64,000 nucleotides of DNA from Maylandia zebra (Eukaryota; Chordata; Actinopteri; Cichliformes; Cichlidae): the NCBI RefSeq assembly GCF_041146795.1, contig NC_135174.1, positions 22,654,878-22,718,877 of the forward strand, given 5' to 3'. Position numbers and translations under genes: made by a program. The notes under the pieces are model-generated. The model did not search any database, had not been told where the DNA came from, and saw nothing but the letters and a program-made list of their open reading frames with translations. The stretch's first letter is position 1. Every line of letters begins with the position of its first letter. Shown piece by piece: positions 1 through 13,300 of this stretch.

Positions 1-55
1 ATAATGAAATGATAGTGGCAAGACTGGAGGGTTTTAGACAATACCTTTGGGTCTG
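1..55. other. Left edge, possible end of a receptor exon 7 relic
   Basis: The first bases contain a gacaat...tctgat pattern similar to the sequence joining the orphan exon 7 relic to the duplicated block near 48060-48095. This suggests the same relic may lie just left of the window. The match is short and degenerate, so it is weak. Confidence 0.15.
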
Positions 56-59
56 ATAT

Positions 60-930
60 CAATGAGAGGAGATAAGCGGTAAAATATCAAGGCAGAATTG
101 TACACATTTGCAAACGTACGTGTGAGGTACAACAAATATCAGCACTAAAAGGTAGCAGGAGATTGTAGATGGTATTTAGATAACTAGGGTGAAGATTAAT
201 TGTCTGGGAAAACTGAAAATATCACAAGTGGAGAACACAAAGGCATCTTGGAAAACACTTACCTTTAACCAGGTAACAAAGGTTGTCAGGACAGCATGAG
301 TGGAACCTGGCAAATCCAAACAAATCCAGACAAAGTCCAGAACAAAAACCTAGGAACAACATGGAAAATGACTTAAGAAGTCAGGAGAACATACACGGGA
401 CTTACAAAAGATCTGAACAGATAGACAGACAGTAGACAACAACAAAAAGAAATCACTGTCAATAAACTTTCTCACCTTTTCCAAACACGGCCTCACTCCC
501 TCTACTGATGGAGCACTTGCTGTGGTCTCTCCCACACCACTTATTACATCTCAATATGCTGAAAATAAAGATGCAAACATGTAAAAGCATTTACCCACAT
601 CCTGATTTTACCCGAGATTGTGAGGAAATGACTTCCCAGATACATTATGAACATTTATATATTGCAATTACTGCTGTTTTCAAGTCGCTTTACATAAATA
701 TCTCAAACACACAGCATGAACATCAGCCTTGAGTGGTTGCTGTGAATTCAAATACTTTTACATTTTAATGTATCATAAATGCTCTTCAATGGTTGTTTGG
801 ATGGTTACAGGAAGTTCTGTTATCCTCTTAAAAAAATGCAAGATGTCTGTTTGTTTGAGCTAACTTTCGAAATTCTACTGCTACTGCTACTACTAATACT
901 AATATTAATAATAATTCAGAATTAAGTAGC
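60..930 (+). repeat. Duplicated upstream block A, copy 1
   Basis: This stretch is nearly collinear with 48095-48925. Both begin with the same aaatatcaaggc segment, pass through an antisense-looking ctttctcaccttttcc stretch, a gatggagcacttg segment and a ttacccacatcctgatttta segment, and end in an ATT/ACT-rich run. A shorter diverged copy lies at 2850-3320 and weaker ones near 25480-25730, 33160-33280 and 43740-43850. Copies recur ahead of the receptor genes, so the block looks like part of the segmental duplication unit. A 74-codon frame at 508-732 also occurs in the copy at 48465, but it is broken by stops in the copy at 2889, so coding is not supported. Confidence 0.6.
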
Positions 931-959
931 ACAGTTTTTCCAAACACCCTAGTTTTTTT

Positions 960-1270
960 TTTTAATATATTTTTTTAGATGGTTACATTATTTTACTTTG
1001 TACACAGAGCTACACAGTTTTTCACAAAAAAAACAAAAACCATGGTTAAAATTATGAACCCCCCACCTGACCTCCTGAAGTAATTTGTTGTAGTTTTCTA
1101 CAAGTCTCACACACGTCTGCTCAACATTCCCAGCCCATTTTTCTCTGGCAAACCTCCCAAGCTCCCCAGACTTGATGGTCTTCTGGCTCTGATCTTGGTC
1201 TTAGTTTACCCCACAGATTGTCAGTGGGATTTAACTCAGGGTTTTGTGCAGGCCAGTCAGTAACAATCAC
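960..1270 (-). pseudogene. Tc1/mariner-like transposase 3' relic
   Basis: Read on the minus strand, the segment around 1075-1265 has the layout of the end of a fish Tc1-type transposase: a dxLW-like motif, then a tryptophan-rich stretch and a lysine/glutamine-rich tail. Stops and frame changes show that it is dead. The subfamily is not assigned. Confidence 0.35.
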
Positions 1271-2740
1271 TTTGGACTTCTAGATTTAAACGTACCTCCA
1301 TATAAAATGTGAAAGTGTGATTAGGTGGAGGGGAAATGTCCTTCCCAGTTACTGTATTTAAATATATCGGAGGAGCATAGCAATCTACACAAATTGTAGA
1401 ATCGCTCCTATATATATTTAACACATTAGTTTTACATTTAGCAGAATGCATCGGTTGGTAGGAATTTGTAACTTCACAGTATTTTATGTATATTTATGAA
1501 TACAGAATCATTTTCTATTAAAGTAAAATAAAATAAAAATTACTGGCTGCACGTTTAAATTATAATTTATTGCAAGTGTAGCACTTCTAAGAACATATTA
1601 AGTTACCAGCTTATTTGTTGGAATATAAAGAAAATATAGTTCCTGTTGTAAATCCTGCATTTACAGACACTTCATGTTTTAGCATGATGAAATCAAACTC
1701 CTGTCATCTGGTTCTAAAAACATATACAGTAACATAACACTGTTGAAATAAAAGCTTCTTTTCTTCTCATTTCTTGGTATGTCTTTGTGTATTTATTGCA
1801 CAACCAACAGATCTGTGTGCCTCATTAGACACACAGAAGATAGTCCCATATTAAAAAGGTCCAACTTAAGGTATAAAATTAACTTGTTTAAAGACAAGTA
1901 CAAAAGTTTTGATCAATAAAACACCTTTAGGGCAACTAAAAAGATCCAAAGTTTAAATTTGGTGCTGTGCTGCTTTGCTTGACAACTGTGCAAAATCAAC
2001 TAGCTCTCGTTGGTGCCTTCACGTGCACTGAGCTGTATCTGTATCTATTTTCCACAGTCTTTTGATCCCTTTTTGAAGTTTCATTGAATGATGTCAAAAC
2101 AAATAAATGTGCAATAAACTTGCATCTGAAAAATGTTAATAAGGGAGATAACACTAGCTTGTGGAGCATACTGATTTTTTACTCAGTACAAGTCACTCTT
2201 TGGGAACACATCAGCTAGATTAGTTCCATATAGTACTGTGCAAAACGCTTAAGTGATCTCTCGTTACTTTATATTTTCTTATATTCCCTCCAGGGGTATA
2301 GGCTGTCTTGTGATTTTCCAAACATTCTTGAGCAATAGTTCTCCGGGCTTTCTGAAGGATTAAAAAATATCTCCATCCACATGTAAACGCAAAGACACAG
2401 GTGTTTTTTTAAAATGTTTTTTTTTTTAATTTCTGTTTTCAGTGATCCAAAACAGTGTTTACGTGTGGACGAAGGCCCTAAACGCATAGAAAAAGCTGGG
2501 TTTTCAAAAATACCCGTGTGTGTGTGGACGTAGCCTTAGTGATAATGTCCACAAAAAAAAGGAGGAAAGTATATTGGTTTTTTTTGTTTTCTTTTTGTTC
2601 TTATGAGAGAATTGAACCCTAAGCTGCGTAAAGCTGACACTAAAGTGCATGCATTTATGTTCTGGTGTCAATACACGCTGAACATGAAAATTACCAGTAG
2701 AAGACAAATTGAGTTATTATGTTAATAATATGAACGTTTT
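1270..2740. other. Gene-free stretch with old duplications
   Basis: No credible exon is seen. The part at about 1600-1740 (a run with attcctgttgtaaat, then tagcatgatg and ttggttctaaa) is paralogous to about 22555-22690, which supports an ancient tandem duplication of the gene 1 upstream region. At 2435-2540 there is a dispersed repeat end with the vertebrate-repeat phrase gtgtggacgtagcc. Confidence 0.4.
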
Positions 2741-2744
2741 CAGT

Positions 2745-2795
2745 TTTATAGCTGAAGAAGCCTCTTAGATAAAGTGTGAAACATCTTCAGGAAAT
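2745..2795 (+). repeat. Dispersed hairpin repeat with GAAAC core
   Basis: CTGAAGA at 2752-2758 can pair with TCTTCAG at 2784-2790. The inner part carries an imperfect stem and an unpaired GAAAC at 2778-2782. Diverged members of the same motif lie near 8418-8450 (minus), 8960-9005 (minus), 29782-29815 (plus) and 52707-52737 (minus). The arrangement resembles a hammerhead ribozyme core, but this is unproven. Confidence 0.45.
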
Positions 2796-2849
2796 TTCTT
2801 TCCAAGCTTTTCGGACTACCATGACTGGGATGACTGAAAACCTACACTG

Positions 2850-3320
2850 TCAGTAACTTTCTCAGCTTTTCCAGTCACTCCCTATGCTGATGGAACACTT
2901 GTTGTGGTCTCTCTCAAACCACTTCTAAAGTCTCGATATGCTAAAATTAAGATGCAAACATGTAAAAGCATTTACCCACATCCTGATTTTACCCGAGCCA
3001 GTGCAGTAAATGATTTCCTAGATATTGTGTTGTTTTACATCAACATCTAACACAAACAATGAACATGAGTCTTGTATTTGTCGATGGTCAAATGCTTTAG
3101 CATCTTAATGTGTCATATGTTTGGATTCTTCCAAAAAACCTGTTTTTTTATATCAAGTTACTTCTTATAAAGTGCAAGAAGTCAGTGTCCATTTGTTGCC
3201 TAAGCTTGTTATCTGTCATATCATTTTGAAACAATAATATTAATAATAAAAATCAATTCACATTTTATACGTTCTATTGCATCACTAAACTTCCACCGTC
3301 CCCTGTAGTAGTTTAGTAAG
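2850..3320 (+). repeat. Duplicated upstream block A, copy 2
   Basis: This is a diverged copy of 470-930. It keeps the ctgatggaacacttg and acatcctgattttacccgag segments and the following caaatgcttt...cttaatgt part. A stop codon interrupts the frame that is open in copies 1 and 3. Confidence 0.55.
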
Positions 3321-3329
3321 TATTTTCAA

Positions 3330-3700
3330 AGAGCTCTAGTTTCATCCTATCTGCCCAAAGCACATGCTTCCAGTATGCTTAATATAAAGGCTGTCCTTAG
3401 CTGGGTTTAGTGATGATCTTCTCTGAAACTACAGTTCCCAAGATGGTTAAGTCACTCACTAGTGCCTTGGCAGTTGTTCTGGGTTTTTTTTTAGATACTT
3501 CTAACTAGTTTTCTTTCCAGTCTTTAAAATATTTTGACTTCCTACCTTTGCCAGGCTTCTTTTGTACTGTGTGCCTCTCTTTGAATTTCTTGATGATTCT
3601 TCTCATTCCTGTTCTTGACACTTGGAAATGCTGTGTAACTTTTTACAGTATATCCATCTACTGCTTTGTGAGCATCAATAGTTATTTTTAAACTGATTTC
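3330..3700 (-). pseudogene. Tc1-like transposase relic (helix-turn-helix part)
   Basis: On the minus strand a short stretch reads RIIKKFKERHTVQ-like residues followed by a basic glycine/lysine run. This is typical of the second DNA-binding helix region of fish Tc1 transposases. Frameshifts and stops surround it. It follows block A copy 2 in the same way that the relic at 960-1270 follows copy 1. Confidence 0.45.
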
Positions 3701-4190
3701 TTTTGTTGTCAGCTTGATGCATCCTCAAAACAGTTTTTTGCTGTTTTATACTAATTGTAAACTGGAAGATAATCCTCAAGTTTAACTTGATTTTACAAGC
3801 TTTGAGCATTACGAAGTTAAAGCACATAATTGCACAGCAGTGGTTTGCCACTTTTTCAGGGGGCTAGTAATACTGACCCTGTTTTTTTGTTTTCTTTTTC
3901 TTTTTTTAAATAGGGACTAACAATTTTGGTCTCATTTGCATATAAATTGAGACAAACCAAATTTTATGATTTAACTTTTGTTTTTATACAAAATTGTCTT
4001 CATATTATATTTTCAAACCTGTGATTTGTCAGACTTTTGGCCCCACTGTGACACTTATGTATGTGTGATACATGATGCAATGCTGGTCACAAGCTTTTTA
4101 ACTGTAGCATTTAAGATTTTCACTTAGTTTAATTGCTCTGTCTATTGCCTAAGACACTGGTCTTAGGATTGATATTGGGATAAAACCATG

Positions 4191-4301
4191 ATTGGTCTTT
4201 ATATTTGCCCTGCCCCCTTCTAGGCCATTACATTAATAGAGCAGGAATCATCTCCTGCCCACAGAGAGAGCGATGATCATCACTGATCTTTCAAAGCCAC
4301 A
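4191..4301 (+). promoter_or_regulatory. Conserved proximal promoter/5' leader of gene 1
   Basis: About 110 bases before the ATG align with the same interval of gene 2 (33999-34111). They align more loosely with gene 3 (56279-56382). The shared elements are an inverted CCAAT box (ATTGG at 4191-4195 here), a ctttatatttgcc segment and a cattaatagagcaggaa segment. Surrounding intergenic sequence aligns far less well between the genes. The transcription start is not visible. Confidence 0.45.
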
Positions 4302-7300
4302 ATGATTACAGGTTTCTTCTTCCTGCTCTTCTTCATGGGTAAGTGCATTTAATTTTTGAATTTTTAAAAATTCATACAGGTTATAATTTCTGCTGCTTTA
4401 CCATTTAAGGCTTTTATTCTGGTTAAGAAGAAAAGATGATTGCAACATGTATATTATGTGCTGCCATCACTCAGGGTACTATCTCTCGTGGGCACAAGGG
4501 ATTATAAATTGAATTATAAAATCTTGCTCTGCTTCCAACACAATACAAATATGCGTATTTCAGAAATGTGATGCAATGTTCATTTTTACAATTAAATTGT
4601 AAAAATGAAAGATAAGGAGAAACCAGAAAGCAGAGCATTACAAGTTTTGGATATAATAAAAGAAACGTTCTTGCTCTAGAAAAGTTTATTAAGATTGGTC
4701 ATCTATGTACCTGCAAATCTTTGTAGTGTATGTGTGTGTGTTTTGTGTCCAAGATTTAGCCATTTACCTGATTTTGATATTTGTAAAGATTTAGTATTAT
4801 ACACTTTGTATATAAAAAGCAATATCTGTTTCCTGCCTACAAAATTGTGGTTTCTACAGCCCTCTAAATCTGCTGTGGATGATTGGACATCCAAATACTA
4901 ATTCCTAATGACAACTACAGACAGAGATTAAGTTATGCTTAATTCCTATTAAGAGGTATTCAAGAGAAAAAAAAAGAAGTGTTCAGGAAATTCTGCAGTG
5001 GTCAGAGGGGAATGATCGTTCTTTCTTGCATTTTGTAAAGTTAAGAATGAATTACCCTCCTGCCTCCATTTCTTTATATTGATCATAAATGATGTGCAGA
5101 GAATTCAAGTGCACTTACATGGAATTATTTTTATTTCATAACTATTGCGGCCCTAGCAGGCCCTCCTCCTGAAATTGACCTTATGTGGGTGTCTTCTGCC
5201 ATATCTCCTGCCTTAGGAGCCAGCTTTTTTGTACAGCTGACTCCCATCAGCAATTAAGAATACTTAAGGCCAGAGAAAAGTGAGCTCTAGTGCCAGAAAG
5301 CCTTGTTGGGTTGCAGCTAGTGAGCGATGTGTGTGGTGGTTAATTGCTCCTTCTGTGCAGAGAGGAGTGTATTTGGGTATCGACCCTTTTTGGCTTATTT
5401 TCAGTTTATCAACAGTTTTGTTGTTTTCTTTCTTTTATTAATAGAAACATTAATAAAACCTGTTAATTTAACCATTTTACCTCCCTGTCTCCTTTTTTCA
5501 ACCTGGAAACCTTTTGTTACTTTCCCTCATCCCCTGGAGCTTTTTAGGGGAACAATAACTTGCGAGCAAAAACACAACAGTATGTGCTGTAACATGTCCT
5601 TGCTGGAGATTGAGCAACTTTTTGTTGGCAGGTTTAAATTTTGCTGTTTAAATGTTTTATTTTTTAAATCCCAAAAGCTACAGTATATAATACAGGGACA
5701 GCAGTGCAGAGGCTTCAGAACTTGCCTTAGAATCCTTTGATTTAAACAGTTTCTTCAGCAGTAATGTAATCCAGTGATTGTTGTCAGGATTTCCACTGTT
5801 ACACAGCAAACAATAATTGTTAATTATTAATTCGGCAATCTTTTTTTCCAAATTAAGACAACACTGCTGCAGTGTAACTCAGTTTAATGATGTAGCCTGA
5901 AGTGTCTTTCAAAGTGACCAATAACATCAGTAACCCGTCCTCCTTTGGGCTCCGCCCCCCCAAACTTTCAAAAGTTGATTCTCTCTGGATTATGTTTTTC
6001 CTCATGCTTAGGTTATGATATAAAAATTATTCAATAGGTTTGCGCTAAACTACATTCTTCAAAAGCACTATCAAAACTGCATTTTAAATTGTGCCCAACA
6101 TGATTTTACTATGTTGTTTCGTGCATCTAAAATAACAAGTCATGAAAAATATCTTCAGCACCAAAGCAGCAATTATAAATAGGAAAAAACTGAAATTAAA
6201 TGTTTGGCACATTGAAATTAGTTTTCATCCTGTCCCATCATATTTTAATTTCTCACTGAAGTGATCATTCGCTGAAAAAAGGAATGTTTCCTTTCCTTCA
6301 TAAAGAATCTTTTATCCCAACCAAGCATCGGGCCCTTTATTACTGTTAATAATACTGATTACTAAGCATTGATACACCTATAAATCTTTATCTCATGAAG
6401 ATAAAATAAGACAGAATAGCTACACATGTTAAATGTCATATTACACTTGAAATTAAAAAACACTTACACTGAGTGTTTTTGCTTGTAATAAGAATGAAAT
6501 CTGTGAGAGGAACAGCTAAAAATTGCTCGAGAATGTTTTAATTGTATGCATTTGTCAAAACACAACTAGTCCCTTATCAAATCATTATATCATACTACAG
6601 CAAATCTTTATGAGATAATCAGACTAAACATTAAATGTATATGACAGTTTTTTTGTCTGTTTGTTTGTCTTTTTCTACACATAATGCTGAGGTAGACTGT
6701 CCCTAGGTTGATTCAGTGTCACCAAGTGTTTGCTCACAGGCGGTCACCTGATTGTTGCGGTTTTCTCTATATTATTGTAGGGTCATTATTTAAAGTCCAT
6801 TGAGGTGAATGTTGTTCTGTGATTTGGTGCTATATAAATAAAACTGAATTGAATGTACTTTTTTCTGTCAGGGGGAAATGCCTCCAGCGTAGAGCTGCAA
6901 GATGACCAACAGACACTCAATGAGACTATTACCAGAGGTAATGAAAAAACACTTCAAAACTTATTTAATAAAAAAAACAAAAATATGCAGCACCTGGAAC
7001 ACAAAATTGTGAAAATGGACAGGTACATAAATCAACAATCTTTATGTGGTGTGCGTGCGTTCATGTTAATGTGTGTGAGAGAGAGAGAGGTGGAGAGAGT
7101 GACAAGTGGGGAGTGTGTATGTGTGTGTGTCACAAAATGTACTTGAAAATAAAGGTGGGAATCCAAAATAATGGCTCCCAGGAGCCAGAGGCAGACAGAG
7201 ATTGATCAAGGGGAACTGGATCATCTGCAGTCCACAAGAGTACTGAAAACCTCACCTTTAATGGCAGATAAGTTAGATAGTTACAGTTAGGTGGTCCATT

Positions 7301-10300
7301 TCCTACTCTGGCTCTGCTTGCTGGACATCCCGGATGAGTGACTTAATCTCCTGGGTGAGGGATCGGATTACACATGAGGGAAGCAAAATGGTCTCTTCCT
7401 TCACAGACTCATCGAAAGAAAAATTTCAAGACAAAGTATTAGGCTTCACATTGAGAGAACCTGGTTTATAGGTTATTAAAACCTATAAAACCTGCTATCT
7501 AAAACCTGCCGGTGTCCTGCAGGTTTTAGATATCACCCTGGGTCAACACACCTGAATCAAATGATTAGTTCATTACCTCTCTGGAGAACTTCAAGACATG
7601 TTGAGGAGGTAATTTAGCCATTTGAATCAGCTGTGTTGGATCAAGGACACATCTAAAACCTGCAGGACACCGTCCTTTGAGGCCTGGAGTTGCCCACCCC
7701 TGGGTTATGGTAAAGCTAAACTGAGTAAAAAATGAGAGCCCAGGATGGTTCCTCAGGATGAACCAGGATCATAGTAGAAGCGAAGCATTGTTTCAGGGCG
7801 TCGAAGCTTTGTCAAAACGAGTTATCCCAGTGGAAGGCAACCTTGAGGAGCTAAGTGGGTGAACAGCAAGGCAATCTCGCAAAAATCCAAATACTCACCA
7901 ATAATAAATCGTTGGTAAAAAGGAGCAAAGCCCAAAAAGTGTTGAAGTTGTTTGCTTTTGAGAGGAACTCACTCAACCAATGGTTGGACCTTGGCTGGCT
8001 CTGCCCTTAATTGACCCTTCTTATTCATGAAACCCACAAAGGAAAACAGATTGGACATGAAACTTGCACTTCTTACTAGAGATGGACCGATACCGATAAG
8101 TAATATCGGATCGGTCCAACTCTACTTCTTACATTTTACATATGTCATCATTTATTGTGCCCGCCAGTATCTCTAAAGTTACTGCTGGGCTTAACCTGCT
8201 GGCACACGAGGCAGTTCGACAAAACTTCATCTCATTCCACAGTAGAAACACTCATCAGAAGTTAGGTATCTGTCTCTTCCCAATGGACAGACGAGCCTAA
8301 CCGAGCTGCATGATGGTTTGCTCGCCGCTCTCTTCTGACTCACTCTCTCAGGGATGGAAAACTTCATGGAGGACTCCCAAAAAGTTGATTATGTTTATTT
8401 GGATGTAGCGTTTTCAAGTTTCATCACTTATCCAAATGACTTCTTTAGTCTCAGCTAAATGCAGTTTTGCTCAACCTTTTAAACAGTACATCTGCATAAT
8501 GACTGAAACTAACACCATGGGCCAACAATGAATTGTGAGGTCAATTTCTTGGTCATTAATATGAAAATGTTCATGACATTGATCAACAACCACTGATCAA
8601 AGACAATTGATCAGCACCATTCACAGACTTGAGAAATGGCTGCAATAACAGCATTGTAAGATGGTGAAAGATGTACCCTTATGCCTCCTCTTCGATTCAG
8701 AGATGGTCTTTCCCTTTTTACAGAAAGCCTCCTTGAATCCTGGGCTGAACTCACTTTATTAGCTGATAAGACGCTGTGTTAGGGTTGGATCCTTTGTCAA
8801 AAACATGTCTTGGTCTTAAACTTGCTAAACTCCTCAAAAGACTGTTCAAGGTTAGCTTTTAACACTACAAAACCTAACACCTGTGCCCACTTCAAAGCTC
8901 ATCCTTATAACACAATCATAAAAGTTTTCTAAGGTGCTTGGAAAGAAAAGCTACTGAAATTCTGTAAGATTCTTGAAGGTGGTTCACCTTTCATCCGAGA
9001 AGCTTCTTTAATTCTAAAACCAAATGGTGGAGAGTCCCAGGTCTGTTGTGGGAGTTCTCCCTTAAGATCATTTACCCATTATTGATCATGCGTCTCATTA
9101 CATGAGCCAAGGTGTGAAAAAGGAAAATGAGTAAAGTCAAGGGTTGAAGTGAGATCTGGCATGCGGGGAAAACCTTAAGGCCATGTCCATCTTTTTCTCT
9201 CTTTTTTGGCTTTCCTTCCTCGCTGAGACGGCGTTTTCGTTAAGGAAAACGCTCTCCAAAGCGTATACATTTGAAAATGCCATAGGGTGGGCATGATTAA
9301 ATTATGGTTGCCGGCTGTGACAACCAGCCTCTCCTGACACTACACCCTGCCACAGTGACCGACTGAGAATCACTTTAATAAAAATTAAAGCTCAGTATTA
9401 TACAGACACAAAAACATTCCCCATAATATATTCATATCCATATATACCATAATATCCGAATCATATCTCACACATGCAAAATCAATTAAAAAAAAAAATC
9501 ATGATTAATGAAAAAATGTTTTAGGAAGTTATTTGCTCTTGGCTGCCGTAAGTTGGTGCTTAGTTAACTTAAGCTTTGTGACGGCTCTGATCCCAACCGT
9601 AAAAAAAATGACTTGCTTCCTTTCTTATTTTCCAGTTTGTACATTCCTGATTCCTCTTCAACTCCTCTCCTCACATCTCAAGTCCTTGTATACAAAATAA
9701 AAGTCACAAGAAGGGAGAAATTGAAGCAATTAAAAATGAGGCTCTGAAGCAAGCATTTCTAATTTTGTTAAAGTGATGTTGGTTAATTAATTGACAATTG
9801 GCACAACTTGCACTGAGCACATGTCATAGATGTAAAGAGTCAGGAGGCCTTCATTTGACCATTGGAATCACTCAAGGAGTTCATGTAATGTGCATGAAGT
9901 CTCTTCCTGACAGTTCAGAAACACATGCACATGATGCTGTAGCCTGCTGGAGGTAATTTTGTAGGGTTTTTTTTAGGGCTGTTCCTGGTTGTATTTGAAA
10001 TAGATTCACAATGGTTATGCCTCCTAACCATATAGACTGAGATCCCTGAATTTCAAAAAAATGTTGTTTTATACTGTGGCATGTGAAACCCCCAGCAGCA
10101 TAGACTTATAGCAGCATAACGTTGGAAGGACTTAGGGTCACCTAATCCAGAAAGGATGTTTATGAGCGTTTCTTTCTTTATTATATGTTTATACACCGCT
10201 GTGCATTTATTGATGGCAGTGTGTCTTTTGTCTTGTCTTCCTTCCGTCACCCCTAACCTGTTGTGACAGGGAAAAGGGAATGTCCACACACATGTTCCAC

Positions 10301-13300
10301 TTCTCCAAAACCACTCTCCTCTTCAGTCACTCATGTCTCCGCACGCTTTGCCACTCAGTTGCTCCTGGGAACAATCACACAGGGTTACAGGAGCAGGTCC
10401 AGGGAAAATCTATTTACAAAGAAACACAATCAGAAACTGACTTGTAAACACAGAGTTTTAGATACTGCTTGACCGGGTAGACTAACGTAGGCTACTCAAC
10501 AATCCGGCGACGAGTAGGACAGAACGGCCATTCTAAATAGTGCTCAGGATTGCAGGAGATCAGTGGCAGGTGTGATGATTAGCACAGGTGCGTGGGCCAG
10601 AGGCAAGAGCAGAGACAGAGGAGAGAGAGCGAGGGAGGGAGAGAGAGCACAAAACAAAACAAAAATAAACATGTTGCCTAACACCGAACCAGCCAGTGAG
10701 ACACGGGGGCCATGACAGAAAAGGAGTTTTTCCTTACCACTGCTGCCTTACCAAGTGCTTGCTCAAAGGCAGTCATCTGATTGTTGGGGTTTTCTCTATA
10801 TTATTGTGGTGTCAATACCTTACAACATAAAATGCATTGAGGTGACTGTTGTGATTTGGTGCTGTATAAATAAAATTGAACTGAATGTACTTTTTTCTGC
10901 TAGGGGGAAATGCCTCCAGCATAGAGCCTGAAGATAACCAACAGATGTTCAATGAGACCTTTACCAGAGGTAATGAACAAACACTTCAACAGTTCACAGA
11001 AATTCAGTTTATACATTTTAAAATGTTTTTTTCTGCCACTGTATTGTTTAATCAAGTCATAGAATATAAGAAACTGAAGTGCTTCAAATAAAATTCTGCA
11101 AAAAAAATTTGGGGGCTGCAATTTATCAATATTTGTAATGAAAGGGGAATTGTGAGATGAGTTAATGGGATATTATGAGAAGATAGTTGCATAAAATTAT
11201 AGCTATATTGATAAGCAGGGTTTTGTCAAGGTGCAGCTTGGAAAAAGCAGGACTCAGGCACAGAATCTCTAAATGTAACAGTGAAATTTACTGTTTAATT
11301 TACTGTGAAATATTGCAACAACAGTTCAACACTAAGGCCTTTATAGAAATGACCACGGTTCAGTTTTTTTTCTTTTTAAGATCCCCTCTGGCAGCTTATG
11401 CAATCAGAATTATGATCTGAATGCACTGTTGTTCCAAACACATTTTGCTTTTCCAAGATCATCATATCATTGCTTTCGATCCCAACTTCATTATATACTG
11501 TATCAATAAAAAAATTAAAATATTTAAAGCATCGTCCTGGTTGTGGAACACTGGATCAGCATTTCATCCTCTCAAGGATACTTGAGGGTGCATGCGAGTT
11601 TGCCCAACCAGTCTACATGTGTTTTGTGGACTTGGAGAAGGCATTTGACCGTGTCCCTCGGGGGGTCCTGTGGGGGGTGCTCCGGGAGTATGGGGTGTCT
11701 GGCCCATTGCTACGGGTCATTCAGTCCTTATACAACTGTTGCAAGAGCTTGATCCGCAGTCGGACTTGTTCCTGGTGGTTGATGGGCTCCGCCAGGGCTG
11801 CTCTTTGTCACCGATTCTGTTCATAATTTTTATGGATTATGATGCGCTTAAGATGAGCATGAAAGTTAGCGTTTTTATACCATTTTTATATTCATTGACA
11901 ATGTGTCTTTATATCATTTCAGAAAATGAAGAGAATAGTACTAAAAGCTGCAGATATGTTGACATTATTAACCACCTGAACTTGACCCAAGACAAGGATA
12001 TGTACATTATGACAAGGCCTGTGGAAAATTACAGTGATGCTACACCCGTATACCATATTATGGGAGTTAAAGCCATCTTAGATGTGGTAAGTTGTTCTGG
12101 CTAATGTTGCTGCCTTTCAAATAATGAATAGGTCATTGTTCTGGGTCTTTGACCCAATGTTTTGTGTTTTTTGGACTTCTGAATTCTGTTTTCCATGATT
12201 TGTTTTCAGTGTGACTATTAGTTTCCTTACTGTTTAGTTTTTTGACATTTATGTATTTTCTTTTTAATTAAACCTGACAGAATATTTGTTTCTTTTTCTT
12301 TTATCTGTAAACGTCCCCTTCTAAAACAAACAAACAAACAAACAAACAAACAAACAAATCATGAGCTTTTTCCACTGGAAAATGTTGTCGTCCACATTCA
12401 GTCAACATTGTAGTGTACTGCCTCCACTTTTGTTTATATGCTGTATCATAAAAGTAGATTCTGAAAATAACACACACAACGTGTTAAACTGTGCAACACA
12501 TCAAGGGTGTTAAGCTTTTAAAACACTTTTTCAGTGTTTACACATTCTTACACATTTTTTTATTCCTATCTTTCATAACTTTTATTTGACTATTTTTGGG
12601 GACTTGCTCACCCTTCCTTCCCCACATGTGGAAAATCAACTTTGAAGCCTGGCTGAACTAACAATATGTTTGTTTTCTTTGCTCACAGAGGAAAACTGAC
12701 CAGAGCCTTGTTTCTTACATTTGGGTTCAATATGTGAGTATTCTCTTGGAAATACACAATTTTCCGTTGTTGAAATTCAAATGTGTTATAATCATTTCTT
12801 TTAATCCTTTCTTTCTGTTTTTCTCTGCTTGTATCTTTTTCTTCTCTTTCACACCATCCTGTGTAGCATTGGTGGAATCAGTTCATATCTTGGAACCCAG
12901 ATAATTTCTGTGGACTTGAAAATATAAAATTTCCTGCTGCAAATTTGTGGATGCCAGATATAACTATTGAAGAAAGGTAAATTTTATATGGAAACGCACC
13001 CACACTTACAGATGCACATATAGTCACTAATGATGAAGACTAAGTATATATTTTTTAATTTATCAAATGAATTGCAAACTGAAAAGGAATATAGCCAAGA
13101 CAAGGTTAGAATTAACAACTGCTAACTTAAATATTGACATTGTGCTTTTAAACATCACTCTTATAAATCTCAGCCTCACAGAACCTTGATGTTCTAGCTG
13201 TCTGTCTGTTGAATATTATTTTGAAGTATTTTGCAGTGTGCTTTAGTAAAGTGCCTCCCAGTTGTCAGTTTCATAGGCATTAATGCACCTCCATACCACA

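Larger units (their letters stand above)
7150..8350 (-). pseudogene. Ty3/gypsy retrotransposon pol and gag relic
   Basis: Minus-strand reading of 7700-8065 gives the landmarks of a fish gypsy reverse transcriptase/RNase H junction: a KCxFHV start, an FLGF-like segment, then an LxxPxxPFxW-like run. At about 8160-8330 the minus strand gives a CFYCG segment that looks like the gag zinc knuckle. Stops and frameshifts show it is dead. It lies in gene 1 intron 2, opposite to the gene, and is interrupted by two small elements (about 7490-7705 and 8077-8124). Confidence 0.5.

Noticed and set aside
508-732. 74-codon frame repeated at 48465-48665, possible small conserved protein
   Set aside because: The third copy at 2889 is interrupted by stops. 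The similarity is explained by segmental duplication at the DNA level.
5327-5740. 137-codon frame in gene 1 intron 1
   Set aside because: No recognisable domain, AT-rich composition, and it lies within a repeat-like stretch.
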